Positions 61,257 through 64,000 of a DNA stretch of 64,000 nt are shown one piece after another (position 1 is the first letter of the stretch; every line of letters starts with the position of its first letter). Source of the stretch: Neobacillus cucumis. Its GTDB lineage: Bacteria > Bacillota > Bacilli > Bacillales_B > DSM-18226. A program made the position numbers and the translations under genes. The DNA is taken from assembly GCF_016107705.1 (NCBI RefSeq), contig NZ_JAEHGC010000002.1, positions 496,001 through 560,000 on the forward strand. The letters run 5' to 3'. The notes below the pieces were generated by a model. That model had not been told where the DNA came from. It did no database searches and worked only from the letters and a program-made list of their open reading frames with translations.

Positions 61257-63389
61257 ATGATGCATTTCAATCAGCATTATATAAATAGTTTAATAACCCA
61301 AAATCAGCAATTAAGGCAAAGGATAGCTGAATTAGAGGATCAAGTTAAGGGCCGGAACATAAGGGCTGATAACGGGAACTGGCCAATGCATTTGGCTGAC
61401 CAGGGAAATACCAATTATTCAACTGCGACAGTGCCGGTAGATTTGACATTAAAGAAAGATCCATTTAATAATGCTTCATCCCTGTTTAGTGTCGACCAGA
61501 ATCAACTCTATTCTGTTGAACGGATTGAGAAAAAAATCCTTTCAGCAACCGACCTGGATACCTATAAAGAAAAATGGGATTTTTCAACCGAAAACAAGGA
61601 TGCCTTTCTAGACCTCATCGCAAAAGATGGAGTGATCTATGCTTCAACAATGAATCAACTGTATGCCGTACAGGATACGGGAGCGGCTCCGCAAACACTT
61701 TGGACAATTGATACCTTTGCCAGCCGGCTTTTAATTGATCAAAATACCTTATATTACTACACCAGAGATGTTAACATGATTGAGGGGATTGTCGCAGTAG
61801 ATGCAAAAACGGGACAAAGAAAATGGAACTATACGCTTAAAACCAATGAGAGAATAGATGGAGCATTCGCAGTTGGCGGTAACCGGCTGTATGCTATTAT
61901 CCGGAATCCAGTTCAAATGACCGTTCGCTTATACGCATTCGATTCTGCTAGCAGCACGGTTCTTTGGACATTCGATTTTTCTTCAGGTGCATCCATCTAC
62001 GGAGCTCCGGTCTATAAAGACGAGAAGCTTTATGTGGATGCCAAAGATAATACAAGAAATTTATGGGCATTTGATCCGGCAACCGGTAGGACATTATGGA
62101 AATTTGGTCTTACGGGTATGTTTACACAGCCAATGTCCGTGACGAATGATTCTCTTATTGTCTTGGATGAAAAAAATATTTTTGGAATTGATAAAAATAC
62201 AGGATCACAAAAATGGAAGACGATGTACGCAGAGCAGTTTGTTGCTGGCGGACTTCAGACTGTTGTAGGCTCAAGGGGAATGGTTGTCGCATCGGACAAA
62301 ATTATTTTGGAGAATTACAATAAAATCAAATTTTTTAATTCAGCAACTGGCCAGCTTATTTCATCAACCATCCAGCTGTCGACCACTACTGGCGGTCCTG
62401 GTGTACGACCAATTGGAGTCATCCAAGACACCATATTTGTAACAGAATCTAATCAACTCCTTTATACGTATGCCGTACCAAAACCAACCCAGGCAGATAC
62501 AGAAAAGCCAACCGCAACGATCGATTTGGCACCTGTCAATCAGCTTTCGGTTCAGGATGGGAAGAATCAAATTAAAATCCCGGTGATCATAAGTGAAACG
62601 GCAGATATGAATGTTACCGTTGTCGACGAAAGTGGCCTTGTAGTACAGACGATCGGATGGGACCGCCATTTGAAGGGTACATCTTATTTTTATTGGGATG
62701 GAAAAAACAATCGTGGTTTTAATGTAACTCGGGGCAATTACCATCTTGTTGTCAAGCTCACCGATCTTGCCGGAAACACGAATGTGTATGATGCCCGTGA
62801 CAACATCATTCAGATAACAGAAGGTTTCGGTTTAACAGTGAAAAATTCAAACCTGCGCACAGGACCAAGCACACAAAATCCAATCCTATTGACCATTCCT
62901 GCCGGTTCAGAGATTACGATAACAGGGGAAACAGGTGATTGGTATCAGGTAACTTATAGTATGGTCACATCGGTGTTGAATGGATATGTCTCCAAGCCTT
63001 TAATCAAGATTCCTTCGAATCAGGAAATTCTTCAGATTGAAAGTGGGAAGACAAGGGTAAACGCCAATGTTCGGACTTATGCCGGGACGCAGTATGATAT
63101 AAAATTCTTGCTTCCGATGAATACGGATATCAAAATTGTATCTGCTCTCGGTGACTGGTATGTAGTAGAGTATAAGAAAGATGCCTATTATTCTGATCAA
63201 GGCTATGTAGCAAAATATATTGTAACCCTTCCAACTGTATCCACTATCGTTTATACCGTTATTGCGGGAGATTCTCTCTGGAAGATCGCCCAGAAGTTCG
63301 GGGTAACGATTGACTCCATCGTTAAAGCCAATAATCTCGATCCTACTCAACCGATTTATATCGGGCAAAAATTGAACATTATAAAATAA
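61257..63389 (+). CDS. PQQ-like propeller, FlgD-type Ig, SH3b x2 and LysM protein
   Basis: 710 residues. A short coiled coil (LITQNQQLRQRIAELEDQVK, about 12-32), a beta-propeller of PQQ-like repeats (about 45-410; e.g. LYAFDSASSTVLWTF, WAFDPATGRTLWKF, FGIDKNTGSQKWK), an FlgD-like Ig unit (YFYWDGKNNRGFNVTRGNY), two SH3b domains (about 525-655; NLRTGPSTQNPILLTIPAG and NVRTYAGTQYDIKFLLP), and a C-terminal LysM (YTVIAGDSLWKIAQKFGV). There is no signal peptide, so a spore-coat or mother-cell location is possible. A CATAAAATG sequence at 61216 resembles a sporulation -10. Confidence 0.8.
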   Translation: MMHFNQHYINSLITQNQQLRQRIAELEDQVKGRNIRADNGNWPMHLADQGNTNYSTATVPVDLTLKKDPFNNASSLFSVDQNQLYSVERIEKKILSATDLDTYKEKWDFSTENKDAFLDLIAKDGVIYASTMNQLYAVQDTGAAPQTLWTIDTFASRLLIDQNTLYYYTRDVNMIEGIVAVDAKTGQRKWNYTLKTNERIDGAFAVGGNRLYAIIRNPVQMTVRLYAFDSASSTVLWTFDFSSGASIYGAPVYKDEKLYVDAKDNTRNLWAFDPATGRTLWKFGLTGMFTQPMSVTNDSLIVLDEKNIFGIDKNTGSQKWKTMYAEQFVAGGLQTVVGSRGMVVASDKIILENYNKIKFFNSATGQLISSTIQLSTTTGGPGVRPIGVIQDTIFVTESNQLLYTYAVPKPTQADTEKPTATIDLAPVNQLSVQDGKNQIKIPVIISETADMNVTVVDESGLVVQTIGWDRHLKGTSYFYWDGKNNRGFNVTRGNYHLVVKLTDLAGNTNVYDARDNIIQITEGFGLTVKNSNLRTGPSTQNPILLTIPAGSEITITGETGDWYQVTYSMVTSVLNGYVSKPLIKIPSNQEILQIESGKTRVNANVRTYAGTQYDIKFLLPMNTDIKIVSALGDWYVVEYKKDAYYSDQGYVAKYIVTLPTVSTIVYTVIAGDSLWKIAQKFGVTIDSIVKANNLDPTQPIYIGQKLNIIK

Positions 63390-63397
63390 AACTCGTC

Positions 63398-63425
63398 AAA
63401 AAGGGGGCCTTGAGCCCTCTTTTTT
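63398..63425 (+). terminator. Terminator of the LysM protein gene
   Basis: AAAGGGGGC / GCCCTCTTT stem (G-U pair) followed by TTTTTT. Confidence 0.78.
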
Positions 63426-63562
63426 GAATCCATCTTGAATTTATCAAATTATTATAGTACTTTAATAAACATTAAATATATTAATGATGGTAAAGAATGA
63501 TATTTTTTATTTTCAATGAATAAAAATGAACGTAAATTAAAACTTTTTGGAGGAGCATACTG

Positions 63563-63889
63563 ATGAGTGGAATTTCAATAACACCCGAACCGCCATATTA
63601 CGCAGTGATTTTTTCGTCCCAGAGGACGGATGGAGACAAGGGGTACGCAAAAATGGCGGATAAAATGGTAGAATTAGCTTCTGGGCATCATGGATTCCTA
63701 GGAATGGAAAGTGCAAGAGACGAAGGACTAGGGATTACTGTTTCTTATTGGGATTCTTTAGAATCTATTCAAGAATGGAAGGAAAATTCAGCCCACAAAA
63801 TTGCACAAGAAAAAGGGAAAACAGGGTGGTACAAAAATTTTGCCCTTAGAGTTTGCAGAGTAGAGAGACATAGCTTTTTTGAAATGTGA
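63563..63889 (+). CDS. Antibiotic biosynthesis monooxygenase (ABM) domain protein
   Basis: 108-residue ferredoxin-like ABM fold: YYAVIFSSQRTDGDKGYAKMADKMVELASGHHGFLGMESARD and ITVSYWDSLESIQEWKENSAHKIAQ. Such small proteins are cofactor-free oxygenases or heme-degrading IsdG-like enzymes; Bacillus YqjZ-type members look similar. TTTTGGAGG lies upstream of the ATG. The DinB gene follows 33 nt later, probably in one operon. Confidence 0.87.
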   Translation: MSGISITPEPPYYAVIFSSQRTDGDKGYAKMADKMVELASGHHGFLGMESARDEGLGITVSYWDSLESIQEWKENSAHKIAQEKGKTGWYKNFALRVCRVERHSFFEM

Positions 63890-63922
63890 AAATCTAGTTA
63901 ATCCAATTGGAAGGGGTAATTT

Positions 63923-64000
63923 ATGAATTTTAATTTGAATGAAGCCATTGAAGTACTGGAACGAACACCACAAACCTTAGAGTATTTTTTATCAGGTTTA
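63923..64000 (+). CDS. DinB-family protein, N-terminal part (cut by window edge)
   Basis: ATG with GAAGGGG 6 nt upstream opens a frame running off the window: MNFNLNEAIEVLERTPQTLE then YFLSGL. This is the usual start of DinB/DUF664-type four-helix proteins (metal-dependent, YfiT/bacillithiol transferase-like). Confidence 0.65.
   Translation, partial: MNFNLNEAIEVLERTPQTLEYFLSGL

Overview
The window looks like chromosomal DNA of a low-GC, endospore-forming Bacillaceae member of the Bacillus/Neobacillus kind. The evidence is AAGGAGG-type ribosome sites with many TTG/GTG starts, YjcZ sporulation peptides, relics of a spore-germinant permease and of DUF3231 genes, TnrA/GlnR-type operators, a BirA box, a TPP riboswitch and B. 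subtilis-like nas, thi and nar clusters. No rRNA, tRNA, CRISPR array, insertion sequence or intact prophage was seen.

Layout. 1-8.2 kb: housekeeping and accessory genes (HAD phosphatases, RMD1-like membrane protein, threonine aldolase, amino acid permease, a decayed gerAB fragment, a 14-TM drug exporter). 8.3-18 kb: a complete assimilatory nitrate/nitrite regulon, with a nitrate transporter divergent from nasB-nasC, then nasD-nasE and nasF, controlled by three TnrA-like boxes. 18.2-26 kb: purU, then a four-gene signalling operon (membrane hybrid kinase, CheR methyltransferase, REC-PAS-PAS kinase, membrane-anchored ribose-binding-like protein). 26-29.3 kb: Bcr/CflA exporter, AhpD-like protein and a solitary bioB under a BirA operator. 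29.4-34.3 kb: a TPP-riboswitch thiamine cluster (tenI, thiO, thiS, thiG, thiF) interrupted by a metallo-beta-lactamase gene on the opposite strand. 34.4-43 kb: accessory genes (DUF3800-winged-helix protein, esterase, LysM-3D wall protein, NhaC antiporter, quinone-oxidoreductase-like protein).

43-49.8 kb: a divergent glutamine synthetase with CcpA-like and TnrA/GlnR-like sites, a YjcZ pair, two DUF3231 relics, an MpsC-like protein beside a PAS histidine kinase, and small enzymes. 50.1-57.6 kb: respiratory nitrate reductase narGHJI, led by three small genes, the first hemerythrin-like. 57.7-64 kb: small membrane or secreted proteins, a lipoprotein multicopper oxidase, a large propeller-SH3-LysM protein without a signal peptide, an ABM monooxygenase and the start of a DinB gene.

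How it fits together. The nas genes import nitrate and reduce it to ammonium; nasF makes the siroheme precursor for NasD; the glutamine synthetase can fix the ammonium; narGHJI uses nitrate for respiration. TnrA-like boxes lie at an activating distance from the nas promoters but downstream of the -10 of the glutamine synthetase promoter, as expected for a shared nitrogen circuit. Several families of short palindromic repeats sit in the intergenic gaps and probably act as terminators or mobile hairpins.
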